From positions 95,122,704 through 95,186,703 of the forward strand of contig OX465582.1 in NCBI GenBank assembly GCA_950022655.1: 64,000 bases of DNA. The letters are read 5' to 3'. Every line of letters starts with the position of its first letter. Within the stretch, counting starts at the first letter, position 1. This DNA is from Alentia gelatinosa (taxonomy: Eukaryota > Annelida > Polychaeta > Phyllodocida > Polynoidae). Both the position numbers and the translations under genes were made by a program. Positions 32,980 to 43,108 of this stretch are shown piece by piece. The notes under the pieces were generated by a model. That model did not search any database. It saw nothing but the letters and a program-made list of their open reading frames with translations, and was not told the DNA's origin.

Positions 32980-33305
32980 TAGAAATAGACCTATAAGGTC
33001 CGTCGGTGGTTCCTGACTGCAGATCGGTGCACATAAATCCGCCAATAGAAATACACCTATAAGGTCTGTCGGTGGTTCCTGACTGCAGATCGGTGCACAC
33101 AAATCGGCCAATGGAAATACACCTATAAGGTCCGTCGGTGGTGCCTGACTGCATATCGGTGCACACAAATCGGCCAATGGAAACACACCTATAAGGTCCA
33201 TCGGTGGTGCCTGACTGTAGATCAGTGAGGGCCAATGTAAATGGGTTATTAGGAGAACTAAACAAATCTACACCCTTTTCGTCGGCCAATGGAAACAGGC
33301 CTATA
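32980..33305. repeat. 66-bp tandem repeat within a family B element
   Basis: CCTATAAGGTC starts at about 32990, 33056, 33122 and 33188, an exact 66-bp period. Each unit holds GTCGGTGGT(T/G)CCTGACTGCA and AGATCGGTGCACA. The final part ends CGTCGGCCAATGGAAACAGG, the family B end. Because 66 is divisible by three, the minus strand stays open for 167 codons as a 22-residue repeat; this is not a gene. Confidence 0.9.
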
Positions 33306-33635
33306 GAAGGAGGGGGTGGGAGTGACATATCGAAGCTTTTGGGTAGTACAACTGGCATTGGTGACAGTATTCACGCGGTTATGGATTATGGCAGAAGTTT
33401 TTACTGTTATAATGTGCTCATGGTGGTGGTGGTAGTATTTTGTAAAAATGTAAGTCATTCAGCAGGAGTGATCGATGGATTTCCACATTTTGGAGAGCTC
33501 ACGTGTAAGATTACGTATGGTGTGAATTGTCCAACTCATAAAAGATGCACGCTTGTATATAGACTGAATAATCAATGAAAAAACAAAAAGAGCGAACCCC
33601 GCCTTTAGAGGCGACTAAACTGCTAAATTAGTTCA
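33306..33635. other. Non-coding stretch
   Basis: No gene supported; GGTGGTGGT microrepeat near 33420. Confidence 0.45.
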
Positions 33636-33810
33636 TTTAGATCCCCATTATTTTTCAGTACGCACCATTTTTCCGTATGCGCCATTTATTGCAACTCGGA
33701 GCATACAACATATCCATATGTTCCCCATGTGTTTTATATGGACACTTTACATTTACTAATGTAAAGTGTCTATATAAAACACATGGGGAACATATGGATA
33801 TGCCTCAAAA
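33636..33810. mobile_element. Family A end with near-perfect 41-bp hairpin
   Basis: Family A words (CATTTTTCCGTATGCGCC, CTCGGAGCATACAACATATC) lead into a hairpin: 33713-33753 pairs with 33758-33798 with one mismatch and a 4-base loop (TACT). The arm contains CCCATGTGTTTTATATGGAC. Confidence 0.9.
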
Positions 33811-33875
33811 ACATCCAGTTTTGTACATAATCTGACTTGATTCCATACAATGGCGGACACCCCAATCCTTCATCA

Positions 33876-34130
33876 CGGACCTATAGGGCGCAGAGTGATT
33901 GCTAGTTCTGCCATCATCCGCCAGGAAATTGTAAGTCGGGGGCAACCAACGTTATCAGTTGTTATAATTTATAGATAATTTTGAGGAGAGTCTAAAAGCC
34001 CTCTATGGCAAGCCCCAAAAAATATTTTTGATAAAATCCATTGACATTTGGTCCCGCCACTTGGTATTTTCGGATGGCGTCGGGGGGAAAGATGGCTGCT
34101 ACCATAGCACAATAGCTATGTACCGTATAC
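33876..34130. mobile_element. MITE family J copy
   Basis: CTATAGGGCGCAGAGTGATT, GCTAGTTCTGCCATCATC, ATTTTTGATAAAATCCATTG and CATAGCACAATAGCTATGTA are shared in order with 45672-45925, and in reverse with 59585-59822. Ends pair as GGGC(A/G)CA...TGTGCCC in the better copy. Non-coding. Confidence 0.75.
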
Positions 34131-34720
34131 CTCGACCTCTGTGCACGTGTGAGTTCCCGTGCACGACGGTGCTCCCGGCGTGTACAAACAACAAGATCGG
34201 TTATCAGGTAATTGATGTCTCGTACGGAGATGACAAATCGATCAGGGGGAAGGCCCTCGGGGTAGCGGCCCCTCGGGAGGCTGGGGCTGCAGTGATAGAA
34301 ACGATAAGTTTCTGACGACTCAGGCATTAAAGCGTACGGATGTAGGTGGACCAATCAATAATAAAATAAAGCCTTGCAGATATACCCTCTCTTTTCTCTG
34401 TTTATGCCGGACAAGATAGCTTCTCTTTTTGTCAATAGCAAGCCACCAACATTTGCTCGGATAGACAATTGTACTTTGAGTCAGTGTCGTTTTACCATTA
34501 TATTAGATGTATAACATATTATGCTCTATTGCGCCTATCGAGAAGGGGCATCTACTCAGTTCTTTAAATAATTACAGTACATTTACCTCAACCACATTCA
34601 GACCATGTGACCCCCCCCCCCCCACCACCACCACCACTCATTTCTACTCGGATCCCCCTTTTGTCCATCAATTCTACATATGCTTTATATCCATAAACTC
34701 TTAGATATTAAAGAGGAATA
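34130..34720. other. Non-coding stretch
   Basis: No gene. A C-run then (CCA)n at about 34612-34636. Confidence 0.45.
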
Positions 34721-34732
34721 TACCTCAACCTT

Positions 34733-34797
34733 GCTACGTAATTCACGCGGCTTCGCCTTGTGTATTACTCCGCGATTCAAACTCGATGTGATACAAT
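34733..34797. repeat. Hairpin with GCGGCTTCGCC centre
   Basis: Relative of 13062-13142: TACGTAATTCACGCGGCTTC, GCCTTGTGTATTACTCCGCG, ATTCAAACTCGATG. The arms are partly decayed. Confidence 0.5.
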
Positions 34798-34819
34798 CTC
34801 TGACCCTAAACACGAATGG

Positions 34820-35370
34820 GTTTCTGAATTTATCTCACCCTTCATATTGACTATTGGGCTAACCTTTCTGATATAATCCCCCATTGAGCATTTTTTTCTA
34901 AATACTCAATGGGCGTTGGATACGAGTTCCCAGTGTTAAGTCTTTGGGGAAAAATACCAACGGTGAGATATATGTCCATCGCTTTCCCCTATAAATACAA
35001 GTATACTCTCACTTCTGTAAATAAATAACTAAGGAAACTCACGAGATGAAAATAACTTGGTCCGTACTCCACCGAGTTTGACCACAGAGTAATTCACAAA
35101 GCAAAGCTGAGTGAAATAATTATACATAACGGTCAACCGAGATGGGAGTGCGGACCAAGTTATTTCATTGGGTGGGTTTCAAATTTTATCATACTCATAC
35201 TCCACGGCTATAAAGGTATTTTAACCGGTACTCAATGGCTAATTTGGCGAGTTATGTTATTGATTAATGTTTCTGATCATTGAGTACCAGTTACGATACC
35301 TTCACAGCCGTGCAGTATATGAGTTCCTAACGTTAAGTCTATGGAGAAAAATACCGGGGTGAGATAAGAG
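34820..35370. mobile_element. Family D copy plus two hairpins
   Basis: 34822-34978 is a family D element (TTTATCTCACCCTTCATATT ... ACGGTGAGATA). 35050-35166 is a hairpin (AATAACTTGGTCCGTACTCC with GAGTGCGGACCAAGTTATT; centre CAAAGCTGAGTG). 35204-35314 is another (CACGGCTATAAAGGTAT with ATACCTTCACAGCCGTG). 35328-35368 is a family D end (GGGGTGAGATAA). Confidence 0.75.
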
Positions 35371-35399
35371 ATCATATACAAAACAGACATTTACCGCGC

Positions 35400-35835
35400 C
35401 ATAAAAAACACTCACACTCTCACTCTCATCGCGCGGACGCCCCACTCGTCGCGCGGTGCTCCCGCTGACTTTAATCTTCGCGCGCCTGTCTCGTTTTTTC
35501 TCGCGATAAGCCGCGGTTCTGCGTCTTGTTTTGCTTGTCACTGGACGGCGTAATTATTCTTGCGTCTAAAGCCAAGACCACCGGCCGCGCACCAGCGATA
35601 GCAGATCTGCAGCCGTCAGAAAAAGCTAACTGGACAAGTGTCTGACAAATGCAGATAGAGTTTTATCTGTTGATAGGTGTGAGCGCTTCTTTTGTGTAGG
35701 GTGAACATCGCTGCTTGTTCCTCTTTGTCGGACGATACAAAGGCTGTCAGGACGGAAACCAGCGTAGGCAGTGCCCCCTGCCGGAGCTCCTGTCACAGCC
35801 GCCAAAATGTCGCTCGTTAATTAGGATGGTTAAAA
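35400..35835. promoter_or_regulatory. Candidate regulatory island (GATA/TALE, CTCF-like)
   Basis: Unique and CpG-containing. GCGATAGCAGAT, GCAGATAGAG, TTTTATCTGTTGATAGG give four GATA cores in about 80 bp (35595-35676). GTGTCTGACA and GGCTGTCAGG are TGACA/TGTCA TALE-type words. GGCAGTGCCCCCTGCCGG (35767-35784) is CTCF-like on the minus strand. A basic 79-codon minus ORF (35302-35541) is not recognised. Confidence 0.35.
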
Positions 35836-35839
35836 AATA

Positions 35840-36430
35840 AAGTCATTCAAAACCGGGAGACTGGCTTTGGGATTGTTCATTTTGCACAGCTCTTGTGTTG
35901 GGCAACTATATTTTGTGGATGAGGTATCTATAATTACACTGCTTTTATAACATTATTTTAACATCGATGTGAGGAATGATTGTGAACATCTGTCTGTGTA
36001 TTGCTGAGACTTGAGATAAGGTTATAGAGTAAGTGAAAGTTATTATAACATGTAAATTATTTAATTATTATAGGGAGAATAGTCCTGGACATTTCAAACA
36101 AGCATGTAGCTTCAATCATTCAAACGGCTTTGGAGGTGGGACAGCTGGCCAGTAATGCTAAAAATTGACTGGGTTCTTGATTTTTATCATTTCCTCGCGA
36201 CTGCCTCTTTCAACATTATTAAAAGTTCTGTATTCTATGCAATTATTCTTGCTGAAATACCAACGACAGGAATAGGAACAATAGTTAAGAACAATTTCAT
36301 GGTAGTACTCTCTCCAATTCGAATGTGTGCGAATATTATCAGAAACAACGACGAAATGAGTGGAACAATTTAAATCTATACTATATTACACACCAGTTGA
36401 ACACGTAGAGAAACAAGAGCGCAAGGGAAC
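35840..36430. other. Non-coding AT-rich stretch
   Basis: No supported gene; a 72-codon ORF at 36155-36373 has no recognisable features. Confidence 0.45.
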
Positions 36431-36830
36431 TTTAAGCCATTTTCCATTGGTCGCCTATTCGCCACCGATCTGCAGTTGAGAACCACCGATCGATTTATAG
36501 ACAATACCGGTTGGTGAATGAAAACAGGTATGTAGAGAAGTGTTTACTGATTGATTGTTCATAGATTATGAAATAAGGCCACCACCACTGGCTTGGTCAA
36601 CGACCGACAAAACCAAAGGGGTTTAAAATCGTCGGTAATGGTCATCGTGTTTGGAGGACAGTTCTGTCGGTATGGACCTGTCAAATGCAACAGAAACAAG
36701 GCATTCACAGCACCCTCATCGATTTTTAGATGTACCGACTTGCAGTTGTTGGCCACCACGGGCCGACTTTGAAGAGAGCCCAATTAATCACAGCCGTTTT
36801 CGTCGGCCAGTGCAAAGTGGCTTTATATAT
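36430..36830. mobile_element. Foldback family B, decayed
   Basis: CCATTTTCCATTGGTCGCC at the left and TTTTCGTCGGCCAGTGCAAA at the right, with ACCACCGATC and GTCGGTAATGG inside. Lower similarity than other copies. Confidence 0.55.
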
Positions 36831-37059
36831 ACTGGAACGGAGAGATCAAACAAGATACGACATACAGACGTCCTTAGTCCTATGGGAAAATAAAGCAAGA
36901 TCCTATGAGATATCAGAAGATAGAGCAACATTGAGAGAAAAAGTGGATACACAAAGGATTACTATCAAGGGCACATTTAGTATACAGGAGCAAAAGGACA
37001 AGGATAAGCCAGATTCCAATCCACCAACGACCTCTGCTTTATCTCAGGCCTTGATCTGG

Positions 37060-37340
37060 CACCCCAGGTGAGGGCAGGATCGCCAGGTATGCCCCACTCT
37101 GCCCACCCCTTACACCTCACCTCCACACAGGTGTCGGGGAAGCGGAGACCGACCGGGCAGTATTGTCCTCCCCGGGCTCAAAGCCGTGAAGTCCCGCCGA
37201 GAGCAGATGGTCCGCCCGTGGTCACCTCCGAAAGCCGATCGCCTGGCATGTGTCATTTTTGTTACTAATTAGATTAAAGGGGCGGGGCTGAGCAGTGGGG
37301 CCCCTGCCTTCACCGTGACGAAGGTGAGGGGACGTCGTGG
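37060..37340. promoter_or_regulatory. Unique island with homeodomain site
   Basis: G+C-rich, non-repeated. TTACTAATTAGATTAAAGGG (37261-37280) contains back-to-back TAATTAG and GATTA cores followed by a GGGGCGGGG (Sp-like) box. Coding not supported. The flanking 37340-37670 shows nothing. Confidence 0.3.
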
Positions 37341-37669
37341 GGAGAAGACCGAGGGGGAAAACTATATCCGCTGTGGTTTTGTGGGTTCGAGGGTGAAAAG
37401 AATGGGTGTAATTTTACAGTTAACGTGAGGAAAGTGGAGTTGTTTATCTAGGATGGCAGACTTTTGTGCGGACGAGTAACTGTAGAATACTCAGCCTATA
37501 AATACTTTAACTGCTTCTTATGGGATAACAAAAAGTGCTGATTTCTTTATTTAGGGGTGAAATATGAGCACTGTATCTATGAGGATGTGTGATAACGGTC
37601 ATTCTATGTAGACCTACAATAACCCCGGAGTTTTGTCTTGCAATGCAATTTTGGAATAGTGTACTGTAT

Positions 37670-37965
37670 TATCCATCTAATACAAATTGTCCACAATAAA
37701 CCTAAAGGAAATTTGTATGGACATACGCGGCGCATACGGATAGGTTGTATGCTCCGGGTTGCGATAAAGCGCGCATACGTAAAAGAAATTGGTACGTATG
37801 TGCTGAAAAAATAGAGTATAACTAAAGTGAACTAAAATTGGCACGCCACCAGTTGGACAAGTGTGGATAATAAGTACAACACAGACTGGTTTCATATAAA
37901 AGCAGTTGTATGCTCCTCGGAGTTGACCCTACGTAATAACTTCTCTTGCATTCAGATATGACTAC
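37670..37965. mobile_element. Foldback family A copy
   Basis: TATTATCCATCTAATACAAA at the left, GTATGCTCCGGGTTGCG in the middle and ACTGGTTTCATATAAAAGCA, TCCTCGGAGTTGACCC at the right. Non-coding. Confidence 0.7.
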
Positions 37966-38231
37966 GGGTCAAATACTTAATCTCTCCCTAAACTTGGTCT
38001 CCCTATTCTTATACACCTTCAAATGTAGCTTGATAACGATAAATAACGTCCTTTGCACACTCGCGATCAAATGCGAAGCCAGATCTAACCTTATCGAGTA
38101 ACTTGACATTCTATGTTTTCTCCCCACTGTCCTTTTCATGTTAATTTTGTATGAGACGATCTGATTGATCTAAACGTCAACCTTGGGTAGTAAACGTCAG
38201 CCTTGGGTAGTAAACGTAAGCCTTGGGTAAA

Positions 38232-38462
38232 AACGTTAAGCCGGAGACACACCAAGCGAGTAACGTGGCGATTTCTAGAATCGTCAACACAAGATGGCGT
38301 ATATGTGCGCTATTATTTCATATTTCACCTGAAAATTGCTTCTCCAATGCTAAATCATCGATGGAAAAGGTTACTGTGAAATAATACCTCATATACATGC
38401 TATTTTGTATTGGCGATTCCAGAGATCGCCGCCTAGACTCGCTCGGTGTGTCCCCGGTATTC
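38232..38462. mobile_element. MITE family F copy 2
   Basis: GCCGGAGACACACCAAGCGA at the left and TCGCTCGGTGTGTCCCCGG at the right; interior TTTCATATTTCACCTGA and GTGAAATAATA as in the copy at 21315. Preceded by three near-repeats of GTAAACGT(C/A)AGCCTTGGG. Confidence 0.85.
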
Positions 38463-38507
38463 CACCCCCATAGCGTGGTGTAACCATAGTGTTGGGCCAT
38501 AGGTATA

Positions 38508-38800
38508 TACCTTTATCTCACCCCTGGAATAAATGTCCATAGGTTTAACATTAAGAACCCGTTCTCCATGCCCCTACGAGTATTGCGGTCCGTTCTCCAT
38601 GGTCTATATCCTATGTGTCATCCATTCTTTTAATGTGTACAGGGGTGAGATAAATACAGAAAGCAACTCGTTCTGGTCAAAGAAGTCATTCTCCAACTCG
38701 TTTGAATGCTATGTGATATTCACTCAGCTGTCGCCTCGTTCATATCACACCGCATCAAACTCGTGGAGAACGACGACTTTGACCAAAACTTGTTGGTTTC
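38508..38800. mobile_element. Family D copy with AACTCGTT extension
   Basis: Close duplicate of 24684-24960 over about 280 bp, including TTTATCTCACCCCTGGAATA and GGGGTGAGATAAATACAG and the whole extension. Similar 82- and 91-codon ORFs in the two copies reflect repeat identity, not a gene. Confidence 0.8.
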
Positions 38801-38805
38801 TTCTT

Positions 38806-39622
38806 TAATACTGAGTGACCCATACTGACTGACCCATACAAAATGACCCATACTTACTGACCCATTCCAACTGACCTATACTGAGTGACCCATACTGTTG
38901 ACCCATACTGACTGAGCCACACTGAGTGACCTATACCAACTGACCTATACTGAGTGACTCATACTGAGTGATCCATGCTAAGTGACCCTCACTAAGTGAC
39001 TCATACATCCATACTAGCTGAGCTACGCTGAGTGACCTATACTGACTGACACATACTAACTGACCTATACTGAGTGACCCATACAAAGTGACCTGTACTG
39101 ATTGACCCATTCCAACTGACCTATACTAAGTGACTCATATTGAGTGACCCATACTAAGTGACCCATACTGAGTGGTCCATACTGATTGGTCCATACTGAC
39201 TGACCTATACTAAGTGACCCATACTGACTGAGCCACAATGAGTGACCCATATCAACTGATCTATACTGAGTGACCCACACTGAGTGATCCATACTAGCTG
39301 AGCTGTGCTGAGTGACCTATACTGACTGACACATACCAACTGACCTATCGTGAGTGAGCCATACTGACTGACCCATACTAAATAACCGGTACTGACTGAC
39401 CCATACCAACTGACCTATACTTAGTGACTCATATTGAGTGACCCATACTAAGTGACCCATTCTGACTGAGCTATACTAATTGATCATATTGAGTGACCCA
39501 TACTGAGTGGTTTATACTGAGTGGTCCATACTGACTGACCTATACTAAGTGACCCATACTAAGTGACCCATTCTGACTGAGCTATACTGAGTGACCCATA
39601 CTGAGTGGTCCATACTGTCTGA
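38806..39622. repeat. 14-bp minisatellite with 280-bp higher-order period
   Basis: About 58 units of consensus CTGAGTGACCCATA with many one-base variants (TGACTGACC, TGGTCC, TGAGCC). A block of variants starting AGCTGAGCT at 39016 recurs at 39296 with the same variant order, exactly 280 bp (20 units) later. Confidence 0.95.
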
Positions 39623-39777
39623 CTCCATGTCTACTCATCCTGGGACGGGAGATGCACCGGAGATGTCCAGGCCACAGTGATCTCGTGATTTAGAGATTTG
39701 TTCGTCCCCAAAAGTACAAACTTGCTCGAAAGTAGCCTTTACACTTCACTTAACACCGCCAGATTCTACAGGTATAG

Positions 39778-39955
39778 TCACTCAGCTAGACTTGCTAAAG
39801 TCTTATGAACATTCATTAAATGATTAAACACAATAGGAATAAAGTTCATTAAAGTATGTATCCTTCTCTGACTGGCCCATGAATCAAAGACTTATGTATC
39901 CCAACGAGGAGGGTAGCCATAGGATGTAGGGACTGGAGCCAGTCTATCACTCAGC
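39778..39955. mobile_element. Foldback family E copy
   Basis: TAGACTTGCTAAAGTCTTAT, GTATGTATCCTTCTCTGACT, GGCCCATGAATCAAAGACTT and GGGACTGGAGCCAGTCTA. The best continuous copy. Non-coding. Confidence 0.75.
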
Positions 39956-39959
39956 GTAC

Positions 39960-40440
39960 CCGCACGCCCATGGACATTCAAAATCGTGTATTCTATACTC
40001 GTTTTGTTTCTTTTTTCTTATAACAAATTCATTTTAGACTATAATTATTCATCCATTCATAGATGTTTCACAATGATATAGTCACAAGACTATTTACAGA
40101 ATATCTTGTTACTATACACCTATGGCCGAACGTCTATGAAAAACTACCCTCTGCAAGGCCTGTAGTATCAATAATGATTAACTAGAGAGCGCATTATAGT
40201 GTATGGTATTTATTATACTTTGGACAATTTATACGTAGTATAACAATTGAGTATAGTAATACCGATGTGTAATACAATTGACGAGGTATTACGAGATGTA
40301 TTAAATTGGTAACATGAAATTTGAAAATTGAAAATTTGACAATTGTTATACAGAAAATTAGTGTAGTGTAAGAAAATTGATACAATGTATCAAAATGACA
40401 TTGGATAATTGTTGAGTTTATCAAAAAACAAGTACCAACC
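39960..40440. other. AT-rich stretch, probably retroelement 3' flank
   Basis: Very AT-rich with reiterated AATTG/CAATTG words (40240-40420). Part may be the 3' non-coding end of the DIRS-like element on the minus strand; I could not match it to the 5' side as a terminal repeat. Confidence 0.3.
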
Positions 40441-40455
40441 GGAACGTTGATAAAG

Positions 40456-41374
40456 TCAGTTCTGTAAGTATGTGGCCAAGGTCTGCTCTGAAGACCACGT
40501 TCCGAGTTTGCAGATGTCAGATGCTGTCATACCCGATGCAGATACGTGTTGGGTGCCGCCCCTCCTGAAGGAGTGTGGAGTGTAGGCTGCGGGGTGCGGG
40601 ATACGGGCTCGGTGGAGGAGGATACGCAGGATACGTGTGAATGCATCTGAAGTGAGAGGTACTCCTGGTCTGACCAGAAAAATGGGGTCCAGCGGGGCCG
40701 CAGGGGCTGCCGCTCTATAAGACGCCCATAATTCCGCAGGTGAATAACGGGGATCCGAAGCCGCAGGTACCACGATAACCTGGGGGGAAGAAGGGGCTAT
40801 CGTTTTTGACGATATAATCCATTTGGTAGTGTGCCTTGATGGGCGATAACGTCACCCCTGGTGATAACGTGGAAGCCCTGGAGGAGGGAGAAGCGAACAA
40901 GTTGGAAGCCCTAAGCAGGGAATAAAATGCGAAGACTGCAGCTGTTTTGAAGAGTAGGCCTACGGTAAGCCCGTCGGCCAGGTCACAGATCCTATGAAGA
41001 ATATCCAACGTGATGGGGGGGGCTCTGTTGGTAACATGTCCCGAGAATATAGCAGACCCCCGGAGAACTGCAGAAGCCTGAGGCGATACAAACGGAGAAA
41101 TATCGCCCCCATGGTCCGATATCCAAGACTTCGCCCCCGATACGTAGTTCTTCACCGCACCCGGGGAAGACAGCTTGTTGGCGAGGGCTTGTATGTACAA
41201 GGAAGCCTGGAGTATCGAGGGTCGGCGAGGATCGACTCCGTGTCGGCTGCCCCACTGGAGAAAAAACGTCGCTTGCAACGACTTGTTCTTTATCGTCGAA
41301 TTTGCCGCTGCTGCGATGAACGATGAAGCTATCTGGGCGTGTAGGAGCGGGTCTGTACCTGGAATCAGGTGAAA
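40456..41374 (-). pseudogene. DIRS-like tyrosine recombinase, frameshifted
   Basis: Integrase-equivalent of a DIRS-order retrotransposon; the family inserts circular cDNA through tyrosine recombination. The frame opens at about 41374, overlapping the end of the RNase H frame by about 10 bases. The N-terminal region shows FFLQWGSRHGVDP and an alpha-helical core-binding segment (GAVKNYVSGAKSWISDHG). The catalytic domain has the first Arg in FYSLLRASNLF, the His-x-x-Arg in HSFRRGG and the terminal nucleophile context LATYL. A one-base indel in the six-G run (plus strand 40782-40787) shifts the frame: the first part terminates at 40715 and the rest is read from about 40773 down to 40456. All four key residues can be seen, so decay is recent. 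Confidence 0.85.
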
Positions 41375-42906
41375 TCACTTAACACCGCGATCAGGGGGGG
41401 GCGGTCGACGCGGAGAGTGGGAAAAACGTCTTGCGGAACCGGGCCCTCGGCCAGGACCACCTCGGAGTCCAGTAAAGGCGCAAGCAACCACAATTTGCGG
41501 GCGCAAGCGCCCACAAAAACATCCTTGATCCTGTGAGGGGAAATAACCGCCTGAGCTCCCGGGCTATCGGTGGTTATAAGTATAACCGAGCGCTTCACCG
41601 GACTGTCCCAGAGTAACGTGGCCGCTATGATAATAGCCAGGGCGCCCGTCCGCAGACTGGAAGGTGCCACGTTGACCTCTAGGTCAGTCCAAGACCACGT
41701 GACTGCCTTGGCGCCGACTCGTGCGTGGGCGGAATCCTTTGCTACAAGTAGCGTCATAAAAACGCACGCTTGCGGTCGCTGAATCAGATGTCTGCCATTG
41801 GCTCGGTCCACGTATTGGATGAACCAGTTGACGTCTCCCATCAGGGCGGGGCTTATTCGTATGACGTCACAGAAACGAGCTGCCCGTAAAGCTGCGAAGA
41901 TGCGTGTTGTAAAGCACCTCGCGTGCCTAATGCAGGCGGCGATATGTACGACCCGTCCCGCCAACGATTGGAGCTGGCGGAGAGTAGCATGAGTCTTGTC
42001 CCGCCAAGCACGGCAGATCTCAATTACCTCGTGGAGTTTTTCCGGGGGAATTGAGACGATCATGGCGACCGAATCCACGTGGAAGCCTAACCACGTGAGG
42101 CTTGTAGTAGGCGGGGAACACTTTTCACGAGCGACTTGGAGGCCCAAGATGCGAGCTAAGGCCAGAAAAGTCGCGTAGGCCCAGTCGGCCTGTTCCTTAG
42201 TAGGCTCTACCCCGGCATAGTCGTCTAGGTAGGCCAAGGCCGTGATGTCCTGGTTTCATAGGATGTATATGACCGTGTTGGCCACTCGTTGACACGCCAC
42301 AGAGGAAGTTCTGCAGCCAAAGGCCGGGCAAAGGTCGATGTAAAATTTACTGCCCACCTTGAAACACATGAGGGAGGTATCGGCAGGATCGAGCCTTAGT
42401 TGGCAATAGGCTCGGCTCAGGTCCGCGGCCAAGAGCCACGCCCCCTTTCCTACGATTTCAACATGATTCAGCAGGTCCCGGATGCTGGGGAGGGTGTATT
42501 TTGCAGAACAGCCAAGATACATCCCTTCTGCAATCCCATCATTTACGGAGTGTCCTGGGGGAAATGAGAGATCGATTATCACCCTCCTATCGTTGGAGTT
42601 CTTCTTTTCTCTCGTCATAAGAGGAGAAACTTGGGTGCGGTCCCCGAAGGGGGGTTCAGACAGTGGGCCCAGAATCGCCGCGTGCGATAATTCCGTGTCC
42701 GTGAAAACGTCGAGGGCGTCTTGGAAAGTGCGGGCGCTGTGATGGTTGGTATAGGTGGGCAGCGGCCAGGTGTCGGCGTCGTAGCTAACTGGCCACCCGT
42801 ACCTGAGAAAAGCACAGACTTCGTAGTCGTGATAACCTTGGAGACGTTTTTCCCACTCTCGGACGTTTAACGCGGAAAAAACATCACATTTAGCACCACA
42901 AAAATT
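41365..42906 (-). pseudogene. DIRS-like reverse transcriptase/RNase H with premature stop
   Basis: Pol of a DIRS-like element. Open from just after a TAA at 42907-42909. Reverse-transcriptase blocks in order: an N-terminal segment (LNVREWEKRLQGYHDYEV), VSPLMTREKK then RRVIIDLSFP (fingers), LLAADLSRAYCQLRLDP (motif A), PAFGCRTSS (motif B), YLDDYAG (catalytic YxDD, motif C), SLTWLGFHVDS (motif D/E), and a C-terminal RNase H region with ITTDSPGAQAVI. An in-frame TGA at 42256-42258 splits it between motifs B and C; downstream codons continue in the same frame, so this is a point nonsense change. Stop at 41365. No methyltransferase or hydrolase frame was seen alongside. Confidence 0.88.
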
Positions 42907-43108
42907 TTAAGTCCCCTCCCCCACAACGCGGGAGTAGAGGTGTGCAAAAACCGGGAATTTAACCTGGCATTCAAAAGAGGGGGGGGGCCTCCCAACTGGC
43001 GACTCCGACGTTGGTTGGACCCGCTTAGGGCGACCCACGTGACCGATAGCCGGGTTGTCCGTCCCGTGGTCACTCAGACAGTGTGGATCGCCCCCCTCAG
43101 GGGTGTAC

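Noticed and set aside
32855..33358. 167-codon minus-strand ORF
   Set aside because: It is a 66-bp tandem repeat read in frame and part of a foldback element, not a gene.
34028..34315. 95-codon plus-strand ORF
   Set aside because: Its first third is inside a family J MITE; no domain recognised.
24704..38808. Similar ORFs at 24704-24952 and 38533-38808 as a duplicated gene
   Set aside because: Similarity extends through non-coding flanks and inverted ends of a MITE; the reading frame is incidental.
39065..39292. Minus-strand repetitive ORF rich in W, Y, G and S
   Set aside because: It is a translation of the 14-bp minisatellite; stops appear as soon as units vary.
41570..42178. Plus-strand ORFs opposite the DIRS pol frame
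   Set aside because: Antisense shadows of the pol gene with no recognisable content.
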